Source: Vulcanimicrobiota bacterium | GTDB lineage: Bacteria; Vulcanimicrobiota; Vulcanimicrobiia; Vulcanimicrobiales; Vulcanimicrobiaceae | Assembly: GCA_003161435.1 (NCBI GenBank) | Contig: PMOS01000024.1 | Coordinates: forward strand, 91,599-155,598 | Direction: 5' to 3' | Length of the DNA stretch: 64,000 nt | Shown: positions 9,525-18,525 of the stretch, piece by piece | How positions within the stretch are numbered: the first letter of the stretch is position 1 | How the letters are laid out: each line of letters starts with the position of its first letter | The notes under the pieces: generated by a model | Seen by the model: the letters and a program-made list of their open reading frames with translations, nothing else | Told to the model about the DNA's origin: nothing | Databases searched by the model: none | Position numbers and translations under genes: made by a program

Positions 9525-10436
9525 TTAGACTTTGTTCGGCAGCGACTCGCCAAGCAGTCCGGACGGACGGAAGATCAGGACCAGGACCAGCACCGAGAAC
9601 ACGACGACGTTGGACCACTGGTCGCCGATGAACTGGGTGGTCATCGCCTCGATCAAGCCGATCAGAAAACCGCCGAGCATCGCGCCCGCGATGTTGCCGA
9701 TCCCGCCCAGAACCGCCGCCGTGAACGCTTTGAGTCCCGCTGCGAAGCCGTTGAAGAACCACGTCGAGCCGTAATAGACCCCGGACACGAAGCCGGCGGC
9801 GCCGGCGAGCGCCGAACCGATGAGGAACGTTAGCGCGATCGTGGTGTTGATGTCGATCCCCATCAGTTGCGCGGCGTCTTTGTCCTGCGCCGTCGCGCGC
9901 ATCGCCTTGCCCAGGCGGCTGTACCGCACGAACGTCTGCAACACCATCATCAGCACCACCGCGAGCAGGATCACCATGATTTGCTTGGCCTCGACGGTCA
10001 CCGCGCCGACCGCGAAACTGGGATTCGGGATCACCTGCGGGAACGGAATCGGCGACGGCCCTTTCCAGTACTGCATGAGATTTTCGAGAATGAACGACAT
10101 CCCGATTGCGGTGATGAGCGGCGCCAACTTGGGCGCATTTCGGAGGCGGCGATAAGCAAGCCGCTCGATGATGACGCCCGTCAGCCCGCAGAGGAGCATC
10201 GCCCCCAGGATCGCCACCGCGACGACGACGATGAGCATCGGACCGGATACGATCCCGGTCACGCCAAGCAGCGTGAGGATCGCCAGCGAGAAGAACGTTC
10301 CGAGCGTGTAGACGTCGCCGTGCGCGAAGTTGATGAGCTCGATGATCCCGTAGACCATCGTGTAGCCGAGCGCGATGAGCGCGTAGATCCCGCCGAGCGA
10401 CAGCCCATTGATGAGCTGTTGGACGAAGAGCGTCAA
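9525..10436 (-). CDS. livH: Branched-chain amino-acid ABC transporter permease LivH
   Basis: 303 residues with eight or more hydrophobic helices and family landmarks: LINGLSLGGIYALIALGYTM at the N-terminus, YGIIELINFAHGDVYTLG, YSRLGKAMRATAQDKDAAQL (coupling helix) and GGIGNIAGAMLGGFLIG. Partner of LivM. The start ATG overlaps the livK stop (ATGA), so translation is coupled to the binding protein. Confidence 0.94.
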   Translation of the reverse strand: MTLFVQQLINGLSLGGIYALIALGYTMVYGIIELINFAHGDVYTLGTFFSLAILTLLGVTGIVSGPMLIVVVAVAILGAMLLCGLTGVIIERLAYRRLRNAPKLAPLITAIGMSFILENLMQYWKGPSPIPFPQVIPNPSFAVGAVTVEAKQIMVILLAVVLMMVLQTFVRYSRLGKAMRATAQDKDAAQLMGIDINTTIALTFLIGSALAGAAGFVSGVYYGSTWFFNGFAAGLKAFTAAVLGGIGNIAGAMLGGFLIGLIEAMTTQFIGDQWSNVVVFSVLVLVLIFRPSGLLGESLPNKV

Positions 10437-11695
10437 GACTTCAGCGTAATGACGTCGATCGTGATCGGCTTGCCGCCCTTGACTTCGAGCAGCGAAAGCA
10501 CCGGCGACGTCGTGTCGCCGTTGGCGTCGAAGCCCACCTTGCCGATCGGGGAGTCGAAGTCTTTGGTCGCTGCAACGTACTTGAGCACGTCGGCGCGTGT
10601 CGGCATCTTGCCGCCGGCGTCGGTGATAGCTTTCTCGATCGCCGCGATCTCGATCTTCGCCGCCGTATAGGCATTGGCCGAGTACGGGCCGACGTTGCTC
10701 TTGAAGCGCGCCTGGTACGCAGCGATGAACTGCTTGGCGGAGGGCAGCTTCGACGCGTCCGGCGCCGCGACCGTCATGTACGAGCCGTTTGCCGTGGCGC
10801 CGGCGACCGTTTCGAACTCGGGGTCCGAGATACCGTCACCACCGAGATACGGCACGCTGCCCAATCCGACATCGCTCATTTGACGTCGCACCAGGCCGCC
10901 GCCCGTTGAGGTATTGCCGCCGAAGAAAACGCCGTCAGGGTTGTCGGCCTTGGCCTTGGTGAGCAACGCTTTGAAATCTTGCTGGTTCGCCGTGATGTGC
11001 TCGTGGCCGAGTACCGTGCCGCCGAGCTGGCGGAACGACGCGTCGAAGACGTCGGCGAGTCCCTTCCCGTACGTCTCGTTGTCGTCGATGATGAAGACCC
11101 GCTTGAGGCCCAGCCGCTGCGCCGCAACCTGGGCCAGCGCAAGGCCCTGCTTGGAGTCGCGCGTGCAAACGCGGAAGTACGTGTTCGTGTCGGGATGCGC
11201 GGTCCGCAGCTTCTTCGCGTCGTCGCCGATCGTCAGCCCGTCGTTGGTGTTCGAAGGTGAGATCTGCACCAGCCCCGCGTCGTTCGTCAGCGGGATCTCC
11301 GACTTCGCGACGTTCGAGTTGAACGGCCCGACCATCGCGAGCACCGAGGAGTCGGCGATGAACGTCTTGACGTTCTGCGCGCCGGCTGCGGGATCGTGCT
11401 TTCCTTGCACCGCGTCGTCGAGCAGCGAGGTGTCGAGCTTGAACTTGCCGCCGGCGAAGCCGTTCTTGTTCGCCTCCTCGACCGCGAGCACGACGCCGTT
11501 CTGCGTCGGAATTCCGATCGACGCGTCGGCCCCGCTCACCGGCAGATCGACGCCGATCTTGATCGTCTGCCCCGCAGCCGCTGGTTCGGAAGAGCTGCCG
11601 CTCGAGGACGTCGTCGACGTCGAGTTGGTGCAGGCGGCCAGGACCGCCGCCAAGGCGGTGGCGGCGACGGCGCGCGAGATCGGAGACAAACGCAT
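10433..11695 (-). CDS. livK: Periplasmic substrate-binding lipoprotein of the Liv transporter
   Basis: 420 residues. Lipoprotein signal with lipobox ALAAVLAAC followed by a Ser/Thr linker, then a type I periplasmic-binding fold (IKIGVDLPVSGADASIG, AMVGPFNSNVAKSEIPLTND, VFIIDDNETYGKGLADVF, FFGGNTSTGGGLV). The ATG at 11695 is preferred over the GTG two codons earlier because AGGAG lies 8 nt before it. It captures the substrate (Leu/Ile/Val or a related amide) and delivers it to LivHM. Ligand identity cannot be read from sequence. A Fur-family gene lies just upstream, same strand, with a 76-nt gap. Confidence 0.92.
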   Translation of the reverse strand: MRLSPISRAVAATALAAVLAACTNSTSTTSSSGSSSEPAAAGQTIKIGVDLPVSGADASIGIPTQNGVVLAVEEANKNGFAGGKFKLDTSLLDDAVQGKHDPAAGAQNVKTFIADSSVLAMVGPFNSNVAKSEIPLTNDAGLVQISPSNTNDGLTIGDDAKKLRTAHPDTNTYFRVCTRDSKQGLALAQVAAQRLGLKRVFIIDDNETYGKGLADVFDASFRQLGGTVLGHEHITANQQDFKALLTKAKADNPDGVFFGGNTSTGGGLVRRQMSDVGLGSVPYLGGDGISDPEFETVAGATANGSYMTVAAPDASKLPSAKQFIAAYQARFKSNVGPYSANAYTAAKIEIAAIEKAITDAGGKMPTRADVLKYVAATKDFDSPIGKVGFDANGDTTSPVLSLLEVKGGKPITIDVITLKS

Positions 11696-11771
11696 ACCCA
11701 CGACTCCTAGACTGCAGCGAGTCGGCCCTGTGTACGCCCGCGCGGCGGGGCCGCCCTGCGCGGACGAGGGA

Positions 11772-12191
11772 TCAGCCCCCGGCAGGCTCGCGACAGGACG
11801 CGCAACGCCCGGTGAAGTTGACCAGCACGTCCCCGATCTCGAATCCGTGTTCGCGCGCGATTCGCGCGACGGCGGCCTTGGGCAAGCGATAGTCGAGGTC
11901 GTCGATCCGTCCGCAGGCGGCGCAGCGAAAGTGGGCGTGCGGCCCGGCGACCGACTCGTAGTAGGTGACGTCGGCGCCCGGCACCAGGACCTCGGAAACC
12001 AGGCCCAGCCTCGCCAGGCGATTGAGCGCCCGGTAGACCGTCGAGTAGCCGATGCGCGGCTGCCGCTGCTTGGCGAAGGAGTGGACGTCGGCCGCCGTCA
12101 GATGCCGGCCGGTTCCGTGCTCATGAACCATGTCGCGGACGAGCGCATAGTTCTTGGGCAGGCGGGCCTCCGCTGTGACGATGATTTTCAT
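11772..12191 (-). CDS. Fur-family metal/redox-responsive repressor
   Basis: 139 residues: winged-helix DNA-binding N-terminus (ADVHSFAKQRQPRIGYSTVY, RALNRLARLGLVSEV) and a dimerisation domain with the HAHF metal-site motif (AGPHAHFRCAACG) and two CxxC pairs (CAAC and CASC) forming the structural Zn site. The family includes Fur, Zur, PerR, Mur and Nur; the exact metal cannot be assigned. An imperfect 23-bp palindrome just upstream of the start is a likely autoregulatory operator. No Shine-Dalgarno is seen and the start may be on a short leader. Possibly co-transcribed with livKHMGF; a second Fur-box-like site stands before the MacAB-like exporter at 60.3 kb. Confidence 0.9.
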   Translation of the reverse strand: MKIIVTAEARLPKNYALVRDMVHEHGTGRHLTAADVHSFAKQRQPRIGYSTVYRALNRLARLGLVSEVLVPGADVTYYESVAGPHAHFRCAACGRIDDLDYRLPKAAVARIAREHGFEIGDVLVNFTGRCASCREPAGG

Positions 12192-12199
12192 TCTTGTCT

Positions 12200-12222
12200 T
12201 GCACAGTGTATCACATGGTGCA
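12200..12222. promoter_or_regulatory. Imperfect 23-bp palindrome, candidate operator of the Fur-family gene
   Basis: TGCAC-N2-TGT-N3-ACA-N2-GTGCA, eight of eleven symmetric positions paired, ending 9 nt before the ATG. A -10-like GATACA lies inside it on the minus strand, so binding would block the promoter. Spacing differs from the classical TGATAAT-type Fur box, which fits a Zur/Nur/PerR-type or lineage-specific site. Confidence 0.55.
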
Positions 12223-12311
12223 CGCTAGGTGAATCTGAAAACTACTATCACTTTCGAGGCGATTGAGCGACGACAAAAAAGCCTACGTTGCGACCCGGCA
12301 AGTTTGGGTTC

Positions 12312-15300
12312 TCAGACTGCGGCCAGCTCCCGAACTGCCGCGGCGTTGAAGTACGCGGCGCGCGGATGATGGATTACGAGCGCGGCCGTCGACTGCTCGG
12401 GCATGATCTGGTAGGCGCTGGTCAGCGATGTGCCGATCGCGTTCTCGGCGTCGAGCAGGCGCCACACGAGCTCGTGCTGCGAGAGGTCGGGACACGCGCC
12501 GTAACCCCACGAGTAGCGCTTTCCGCGATCGTCGGGAAGGCCGAGCTCGTGACGGATGCGCCGATGCATCCGCTCCGCCAGCGCCTCGGCCGACTGCACT
12601 GAGAAGCCGTGGAGAAAATACGCCTCGCTGTAGTCGTTGCGCGCTTGCAGCTCGTCGGTTCGGCGTGACGCTTCTGCGCCGACGGTCACCACCTGAAGCA
12701 CGATGACGTCGCTCGCGCCGCCCGCTAAGGGCTCGCGAACGTAATCTGCCAAACACAGGTGCTCGCCGCCGAGTTGACGAGCGAACGTGAAGCGCGCGAT
12801 CTCGCGCGTGCGGTCGGCCGGGTCGTACACGATCACGTCGTCGCCGCTGCCGGCCGCGGGAAAATACCCGTACACGACGCGCGGGTCGAGAAACGGCTCG
12901 GTTTCCGCCATCTTCTCGTAGCGGCGCAGGCGCGGCTCGAACTCTTCGGCGACGAGCTTCTCCCAGTCGGCGCCCTTGACGTTCGCGCCGCCCCACGACA
13001 GCCGGTACAGGCTGCGCAGATCGAAGCAATCCCACAGTTCGCGCGGGTCGACGTGGGCAAGCGTGCGCGCTCCCAGAAACGGCGGCGTGGGAACGTCGGC
13101 TATGCCGACGTCGGCGCGAGCCGTCTTCCCCGATACCGCCGGCGCCGCGAGCGCGCCGGCGTCTTTCACCCGCAGCGCTGCCGCCTCGGTGCGCACGCGG
13201 TCGACGAGCACGAGCCGCGCGTCGTCGCTGGTCAGCGCGTCCATGAGGTCGAGCCCTTCGAAGGCATCCTTGGCGTAGAACACGCCGGGCTCGAAGAAGC
13301 GCTCCTCGGCAGCATACGCGACGCGCCGTCCGAAATCGCGGTTGATCGCCGCCCCGCCGATGACGACCGGATAGGTGAGCCCGCGCGAGGCCTGTTCTTT
13401 GACGAGGATCGGCATCTGTTTGGACGTCGAGACGAGCAGCGCCGAAAGCCCGATCGCGTCGGCGTTCACCTCGACCGCCTTGTCGAGGATCGTGTTGACC
13501 GGCACTTGCTTGCCGATGTCATGGACCGTGTAACCGTTGTTCGAGAGGATCGTCCCGACCAGGTTCTTGCCGATGTCGTGCACGTCCCCGAACACCGTCG
13601 CGAGCACGACGACGCCTTTGCTGACGCCCTCCTTGCGCTCGAGGAATTGCTCGAGGTGCGCGACGGCCTTCTTCATCACCTCGGCCGACTGCAGCACGAA
13701 CGGCAGGATCAGCTCGCCCGCGCCGAACTTGTCGCCGACTTCTTTCATCGCCGGCAACAGCACGTTGTTGAGGACGTCGACCGGATCGCGGCGCTCCAGC
13801 GCCTCGTCGATCTTCGCCTCGATCCCGTCCTTGCGCCGCCGCAAAATTGAATTGTGGATGCGCGTCTCGACCGGCGCGTCGGCGTCCTCGTCCATCGCTG
13901 CCTGACCGGACGTGGACGTCGGCACCTTCGCCTCGAAGTGTTCGATGACGCGTTGCAGCGCATCGGGCCGCCGGTTGAGCACGAGATCGTCACACAGCTC
14001 GCGCTCCTCCGGCCCGATCTCCGCGTACGGCTTGATGTCGGCCGGGTTGACGATCGCCATGTCGAGTCCGGCTTCGACGCAATGGTGGAGCATCACCGAG
14101 TTGAGCGCGTGCCGCGCGGCGGGATTCAGGCCGAACGACACGTTCGAGAGGCCGAGGGAGGTCAGCACGCCCGGCAGCTCGCGCTTGATCAGGCGGATCC
14201 CCTCGATGGTCTCGACAGCGGAGTCGATGTACTCGGCGTCGCCGGTGGCAAGCGTGAAGGTCAGGTCGTCGAAGATCAACGCCCCGGCCGGGATGCCGTA
14301 CTCGTCGACGACGATGTCGCGGATGCGTGTCGCGATCTCGAGCTTGCGCTGCGCGGTCTTCGCCATCCCGGTTTCGTCGATGGTCAGCGCCACGACGGCG
14401 GCGCCGGCCTCCTTGACCATCGGCATCACGCTGTCGACCTTGGTGCGCCCGTTCTCGAGGTGGATCGAGTTCACCACCGGGCGTCCCGCGTAGATCTTGA
14501 GCGCGGCTTCGATCACCTTGGGTTCGGTGGAGTCGATGACGAGCGGCGCTTCGACCGACTGCGCCAGGCGTTTGACGATCGTCGCCATCTGAACGTCTTC
14601 GTCGGTGCGCTCGGTCAGCGCGGTGCAGATGTCGAGCAGGTGCGCGCCGCCTTCGACTTGGCCGCGCGCGACCAGCGTGATCTCGTCGTAGTCGTCGGAC
14701 AGCAGCAGCCGTTTGATCTTGCGCGAGCCCTGGCTGTTGACGCGCTCGCCGATCAGTAGGACGGTGCCTTCTTGTTTGAGCGCGACCGACGTCATCGCCG
14801 ACGCCGCGAATTGCAGCGGTTTGGGATCCGGGATGCGCGGCGTGTAACCCGATGCGGCGAGCGCGTCAAGACTCGCGCGGAACGTCGCGATGTGGGCCGG
14901 CGTCGTGCCGCAACAGCCGCCGATCGCATTGACGCCGAAGTCGGTGACGAACGCGTGCAGCTCCGTCCCCATCTCTGCCGGCGTCTCGGGATAGATCGTC
15001 TCTCCCTTGGGGCCCATACGCGGTAGCCCGGCGTTGGGGATCACGCTCACGAAGCAGCGCGAACTATCGCAGAGATAGCGGATCGGATCGCGCATGTGCG
15101 ACGGGCCCGTCGAGCAGTTGAGGCCGATGACGTCGATCGGAAGCGCGTCGAGCGTCGCGCAAACCGCGCCGATGTCCGTCCCGAGCAGCATGCGTCCGGT
15201 GACGTCGAGCGTCGCCTGGGCCTGGATCGGAACGCGGCGCACGCCCTTCTCGAAGGCGCGCGTGATCCCGGCGATCGCGGCTTTCATCTCGAGCAGATCC

Positions 15301-15800
15301 TGACTCGTCTCGAGCAGGAGCAGGTCGACGCCACCCTCGATCAGCGCCGTCGATTGCTCTTCATACAGGTCGGCCAGTTGATCGAAGGTGATCTTCGAAA
15401 GGGCGGGATCGGACGAGGAGATCAGCATCCCGGTCGGCCCCAGCGAACCGGCCACGAAGCGCGGGTGATCGGGGGTCGAGAACGCGTCCGCGGCCCGGCG
15501 TGCAAGCTGCGCGGAGCCGACATTGATCTCGCGCGTCTGTGCGCCCAGGCCGTACTCGTCGAGCTTGAGCCGCGAAGCGGTGAACGAGTCGGTTTCGACC
15601 ACGTCGGCGCCGGCGGCGAAGTAGTCACGATGGATCTGCTCGATCAAGTCCGGGCGGGTCAGGACCAGGGCCTCGTTGCAGCCGTGGTGCGCCGCGCCGC
15701 CGAAATCGTCATCAGTCAGGTGCTGCGCCATCAACTGCGTCCCCATCGCCCCATCGAACAGGAGGACGCGTTCACGGAGGGCCTGGAGATAGTCGGACAT
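12312..15800 (-). CDS. metH: Cobalamin-dependent methionine synthase MetH
   Basis: 1162 residues from the ATG at 15800, close to the usual ~1200. Domains in order: homocysteine S-methyltransferase (zinc cysteines in GLNCSTGP ~229 and GGCCGT ~294-299), pterin-binding domain (IGERVNSQGSRKIKRLLLS), cap and cobalamin-binding domain with the axial His in DVHDIGKN (~741), and SAM-dependent reactivation domain with RYSWGYGACPDL (~1095). It transfers a methyl group from 5-methyl-tetrahydrofolate to homocysteine through cob(I)alamin. The start region is divergent from the Fic gene by only 62 nt, with no room for a cobalamin riboswitch. Upstream codons are arginine-rich antisense of the Fic gene and are excluded. 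Confidence 0.96.
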   Translation of the reverse strand: MSDYLQALRERVLLFDGAMGTQLMAQHLTDDDFGGAAHHGCNEALVLTRPDLIEQIHRDYFAAGADVVETDSFTASRLKLDEYGLGAQTREINVGSAQLARRAADAFSTPDHPRFVAGSLGPTGMLISSSDPALSKITFDQLADLYEEQSTALIEGGVDLLLLETSQDLLEMKAAIAGITRAFEKGVRRVPIQAQATLDVTGRMLLGTDIGAVCATLDALPIDVIGLNCSTGPSHMRDPIRYLCDSSRCFVSVIPNAGLPRMGPKGETIYPETPAEMGTELHAFVTDFGVNAIGGCCGTTPAHIATFRASLDALAASGYTPRIPDPKPLQFAASAMTSVALKQEGTVLLIGERVNSQGSRKIKRLLLSDDYDEITLVARGQVEGGAHLLDICTALTERTDEDVQMATIVKRLAQSVEAPLVIDSTEPKVIEAALKIYAGRPVVNSIHLENGRTKVDSVMPMVKEAGAAVVALTIDETGMAKTAQRKLEIATRIRDIVVDEYGIPAGALIFDDLTFTLATGDAEYIDSAVETIEGIRLIKRELPGVLTSLGLSNVSFGLNPAARHALNSVMLHHCVEAGLDMAIVNPADIKPYAEIGPEERELCDDLVLNRRPDALQRVIEHFEAKVPTSTSGQAAMDEDADAPVETRIHNSILRRRKDGIEAKIDEALERRDPVDVLNNVLLPAMKEVGDKFGAGELILPFVLQSAEVMKKAVAHLEQFLERKEGVSKGVVVLATVFGDVHDIGKNLVGTILSNNGYTVHDIGKQVPVNTILDKAVEVNADAIGLSALLVSTSKQMPILVKEQASRGLTYPVVIGGAAINRDFGRRVAYAAEERFFEPGVFYAKDAFEGLDLMDALTSDDARLVLVDRVRTEAAALRVKDAGALAAPAVSGKTARADVGIADVPTPPFLGARTLAHVDPRELWDCFDLRSLYRLSWGGANVKGADWEKLVAEEFEPRLRRYEKMAETEPFLDPRVVYGYFPAAGSGDDVIVYDPADRTREIARFTFARQLGGEHLCLADYVREPLAGGASDVIVLQVVTVGAEASRRTDELQARNDYSEAYFLHGFSVQSAEALAERMHRRIRHELGLPDDRGKRYSWGYGACPDLSQHELVWRLLDAENAIGTSLTSAYQIMPEQSTAALVIHHPRAAYFNAAAVRELAAV

Positions 15801-15862
15801 CACGACCATCGTAGCGGTTACGGGCACCGGAATAGCGCGCTCCCTCGTCCAATAATCTCCAG

Positions 15863-16783
15863 ATGGAAGCGATTGGACAGATCGCCGGCCGGCTCGAAGC
15901 GCTGGCCGCCATCGTCCGCGCCGCCCCTCCGGCGGCGGCCCTTCGCGACACCTTCGCGGCGATTCGGCTCGACGAGGTCGTCGGCTCGTCCCGGTTGGCC
16001 GGCGCACGGCTCGACGTCACCGAGGTCCGCGCATTGCTGGACCGCGGTCGCGCCCTCGGCGGGCACCGGCTCGACGAGTACCTGACCGTGCGCGGCTACT
16101 CGGACGCCGCGTCCTGGGCGGCCCAGCAAGGAACGCGCCGCGGCCCGGTAACGACCGAGGACCTGCGCACGCTACACCGCCTCACGGTCCGCGGCCTCAC
16201 GGACGACGGCGGCGTCTGGCGAACCCGAACCGTTCCGCCGCTCGCCGACGGCACGGTCCCGCCGCCGCACTGGCTCGTGCCGTTCGAAACCGAGACGTAC
16301 GTCGGCCGGCTCGCGCTCGGGGCCGACGACCTCGCTCCGCTCGCCCTGGCGCGTGCGATCGCGCGGCTCGTCAGGCTGCAGCCGTTCGGGTCGGGAAACG
16401 GACGCGTCGCACGGCTGGTCGCCAACCTGTTGGCCTACCGGCGCGGGCTACCGCCGATCGTGCTCGATTCGCGAGCGCGGCGCGGCTACGCCGCCGCCGT
16501 CCGCGCCGCGCTGGCAGGCAACGCGGAGCCGCTCGCGCGGGTGGTGGGGATCGCGCTGGCGCGCGGCCTCGAACGGCTCCGCGATGCCGTCGAACCGACC
16601 GAGGAGTTGCAGCCTCTGGCGACGTTCGGGGGTGCCGATCGGCTCTACAAGGCCGCTCAGCGCGGGCGCCTGCGGGTCGTTCGGCGCGCGGGGCGGCTCT
16701 ACAGCACGGCCTCTTGGGTCGCAACTTATGCGGCCAAAGGGTCAACGGGGAGCTCCGCGGCGCCGATGAAAGGGAGAGGATGA
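15863..16783 (+). CDS. Fic-family protein with degenerate catalytic motif
   Basis: 306 residues with the helical Fic layout: N-terminal inhibitory-helix region (GSSRLAG, ~41-47), a central Fic core, and a C-terminal winged-helix-like end (GGADRLYKAAQRGRLRVVRR). Active Fic enzymes carry HxFx(D/E)GNGRxxR; here the motif is Q-P-F-G-S-G-N-G-R-V-A-R (173-184), so the catalytic His is Gln and the metal-binding acid is Ser. The inhibitory motif, normally (S/T)xxxE(G/N), has Ala46 in place of Glu. Nucleotide-binding GNGR and Arg184 remain. It probably does not AMPylate and may bind nucleotide as a regulator. Its stop overlaps the glgP start (ATGA), so the pair is co-translated. Confidence 0.8.
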   Translation: MEAIGQIAGRLEALAAIVRAAPPAAALRDTFAAIRLDEVVGSSRLAGARLDVTEVRALLDRGRALGGHRLDEYLTVRGYSDAASWAAQQGTRRGPVTTEDLRTLHRLTVRGLTDDGGVWRTRTVPPLADGTVPPPHWLVPFETETYVGRLALGADDLAPLALARAIARLVRLQPFGSGNGRVARLVANLLAYRRGLPPIVLDSRARRGYAAAVRAALAGNAEPLARVVGIALARGLERLRDAVEPTEELQPLATFGGADRLYKAAQRGRLRVVRRAGRLYSTASWVATYAAKGSTGSSAAPMKGRG

Positions 16784-18504
16784 CCCAGCCGCTCGTCGCC
16801 TACGTGTCGATGGAGATCGCCGTAGCTCCGAACGTCGCGACGTACAGCGGCGGCCTCGGCGTGTTGGCCGGCGACGTCGTGCGCGCCGCTGCAGACGCGG
16901 GCTACCCCATGGCGGCGGTGACGCTCCTCTATCGCGACGGCTACTTCCGGCAGCACCTCGACGCCGACGGCCTCCAGCACGAAGAGCCTCAGAGCTGGCG
17001 CCCGGAAACGCAGCTCGAACTCCTGTCTCCGATCGTCACGATCGCGATCTCCGGCCGGCCGGTCACCGTCGGCATCTGGCGCTATACGGTGAGCGGCGTC
17101 GACGGCGACAGCGTGCCGGTCTATTTCCTCGACACGGATCGCCCCGAGAACGATGACGCGGCGCGCGGCTTGACGCGCGCGTTGTACGGCGGCGATGCGC
17201 GCTACCGTCTCGAGCAGGAGACGCTGCTCGGCGTCGGCATGGTGGCCGCACTCGAAGCGCTCGGTCACGAGCATATCGCCACCTATCATATGAACGAAGG
17301 GCACTCCGCACTGCTCGTGCTGGCCTTGCTCGAGCGGTTGCGGGCGACGCCGCACGGGCCGCCGACGTTCGACGATCTCGCGCGCGTTCGCGAACGCTGC
17401 GTCTTCACCACGCACACGCCCGTCCCGGCCGGCCACGATTGCTTCGGACTCGATCTCGCGCACGACGTGCTCGGACCCGAGTACGTCACCGCGCTGCGCG
17501 CGCTCGGCCTCGCCGACGGTGACGTCGTCAACATGACCCACCTCGCGCTGCGCGCCTCACACTTCACCAACGCGGTCGCGCTCAAGCACGGCGAGGTGTC
17601 GCGCTTGATGTTCCCGGACGTACACGTCCACGCGATCACCAACGGCGTCCACGCCGGCACGTGGGCGTCCACGCCGTTCGGCGAGTTGTTCGACCGGCAT
17701 CTGCCGGGCTGGCGGCGCGACAACTGGCAGCTGCGCCAAGCGATCGGGATTCCGCTCGACGAGATCGCCGCCGCGCATGCGGTCGCCAAACACGCCCTGA
17801 TCGACCGCGTCGCGCACGCGACCGGGAAGCTGCTCGATCCAAACCGTTTCACGATCGGGCTCGCCCGCCGGGCGACGGCCTACAAGCGCAACGACCTCAT
17901 CCTTCGCGACACCGAACGCCTAGCCGCGATCGCCCGCCTTTTCGGCGGGATCCAGATCGTGTTCGGCGGCAAGGCGCACCCGCGCGACTGGGACGGCAAG
18001 GGAATGATCCAGCACATCGTCGGCGCCGCGCACGCGTTGAGCGGCAACGTCGACATCGTCTACGTCGAGGACTACGACATGACGTGGGGCGCCGCGCTCA
18101 CCTCGGGCTCCGACATCTGGTTGAACACGCCGCGCCCGCCCAACGAAGCCTCCGGAACGAGCGGGATGAAGGCTGCGGTCAACGGCGTGCCGAGCCTCAG
18201 CGTGATGGACGGCTGGTGGATCGAAGGCGCGCTCGACGGCGTGACCGGCTGGTCGATCGACGCCGAAAGCGGCTGCGACGACGAGCGCACCGCCGACGCG
18301 CTATACACGCTGCTCCAGCACACCATCCTGCCCGCCTACGTGCGTGACCGCCAGCACTACCTCACCGTGATGCGCGGCGCCATCGCGTTCAACGCCTCCC
18401 ACTTCAACGCCCAACGTATGCTGGCCCAATACGCGATCGAAGCGTACGACCCGGCCCCCGCCGAAGACAACCGCGTCGCCGCAAAACGCCTCCGCGCCGG
18501 CTAG
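16780..18504 (+). CDS. glgP: Alpha-glucan (glycogen/maltodextrin) phosphorylase, short type
   Basis: 574 residues, the length of the short alpha-glucan phosphorylase type (about 600) rather than the ~800-residue GlgP/MalP. N-terminal YVSMEIAVAPNVATYSGGLG, a FTTHTPVPAGHDCF substrate region, TNGVHAGTW, FARRATAYKR-like segment (GLARRATAYKRNDLI), and the PLP-lysine motif EASGTSGMKAAVNG near residues 456-469. It releases glucose-1-phosphate from alpha-1,4-glucans using phosphate. The ATG at 16780 has AGGGAGAGG upstream and overlaps the Fic stop; in-frame codons before it belong to the Fic gene. Confidence 0.93.
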   Translation: MTQPLVAYVSMEIAVAPNVATYSGGLGVLAGDVVRAAADAGYPMAAVTLLYRDGYFRQHLDADGLQHEEPQSWRPETQLELLSPIVTIAISGRPVTVGIWRYTVSGVDGDSVPVYFLDTDRPENDDAARGLTRALYGGDARYRLEQETLLGVGMVAALEALGHEHIATYHMNEGHSALLVLALLERLRATPHGPPTFDDLARVRERCVFTTHTPVPAGHDCFGLDLAHDVLGPEYVTALRALGLADGDVVNMTHLALRASHFTNAVALKHGEVSRLMFPDVHVHAITNGVHAGTWASTPFGELFDRHLPGWRRDNWQLRQAIGIPLDEIAAAHAVAKHALIDRVAHATGKLLDPNRFTIGLARRATAYKRNDLILRDTERLAAIARLFGGIQIVFGGKAHPRDWDGKGMIQHIVGAAHALSGNVDIVYVEDYDMTWGAALTSGSDIWLNTPRPPNEASGTSGMKAAVNGVPSLSVMDGWWIEGALDGVTGWSIDAESGCDDERTADALYTLLQHTILPAYVRDRQHYLTVMRGAIAFNASHFNAQRMLAQYAIEAYDPAPAEDNRVAAKRLRAG

Positions 18505-18525
18505 TCGATCATGTCATCGGGAAGA

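Noticed and set aside
8285..9631. 448-codon plus-strand frame over livM and livG
   Set aside because: Composition (His/Arg/Glu/Gln) and position are those of an antisense shadow; livM is fully conserved on the other strand.
12759..13850. Long plus-strand reading frame inside metH (also 13854-14759 and 15096-16085)
   Set aside because: Arginine- and valine-rich antisense translations of a fully conserved metH; a GC-rich third codon position creates such frames.
15801..15862. Cobalamin riboswitch before metH
   Set aside because: Only 62 nt separate metH and the Fic gene and no B12-box-like sequence is seen.
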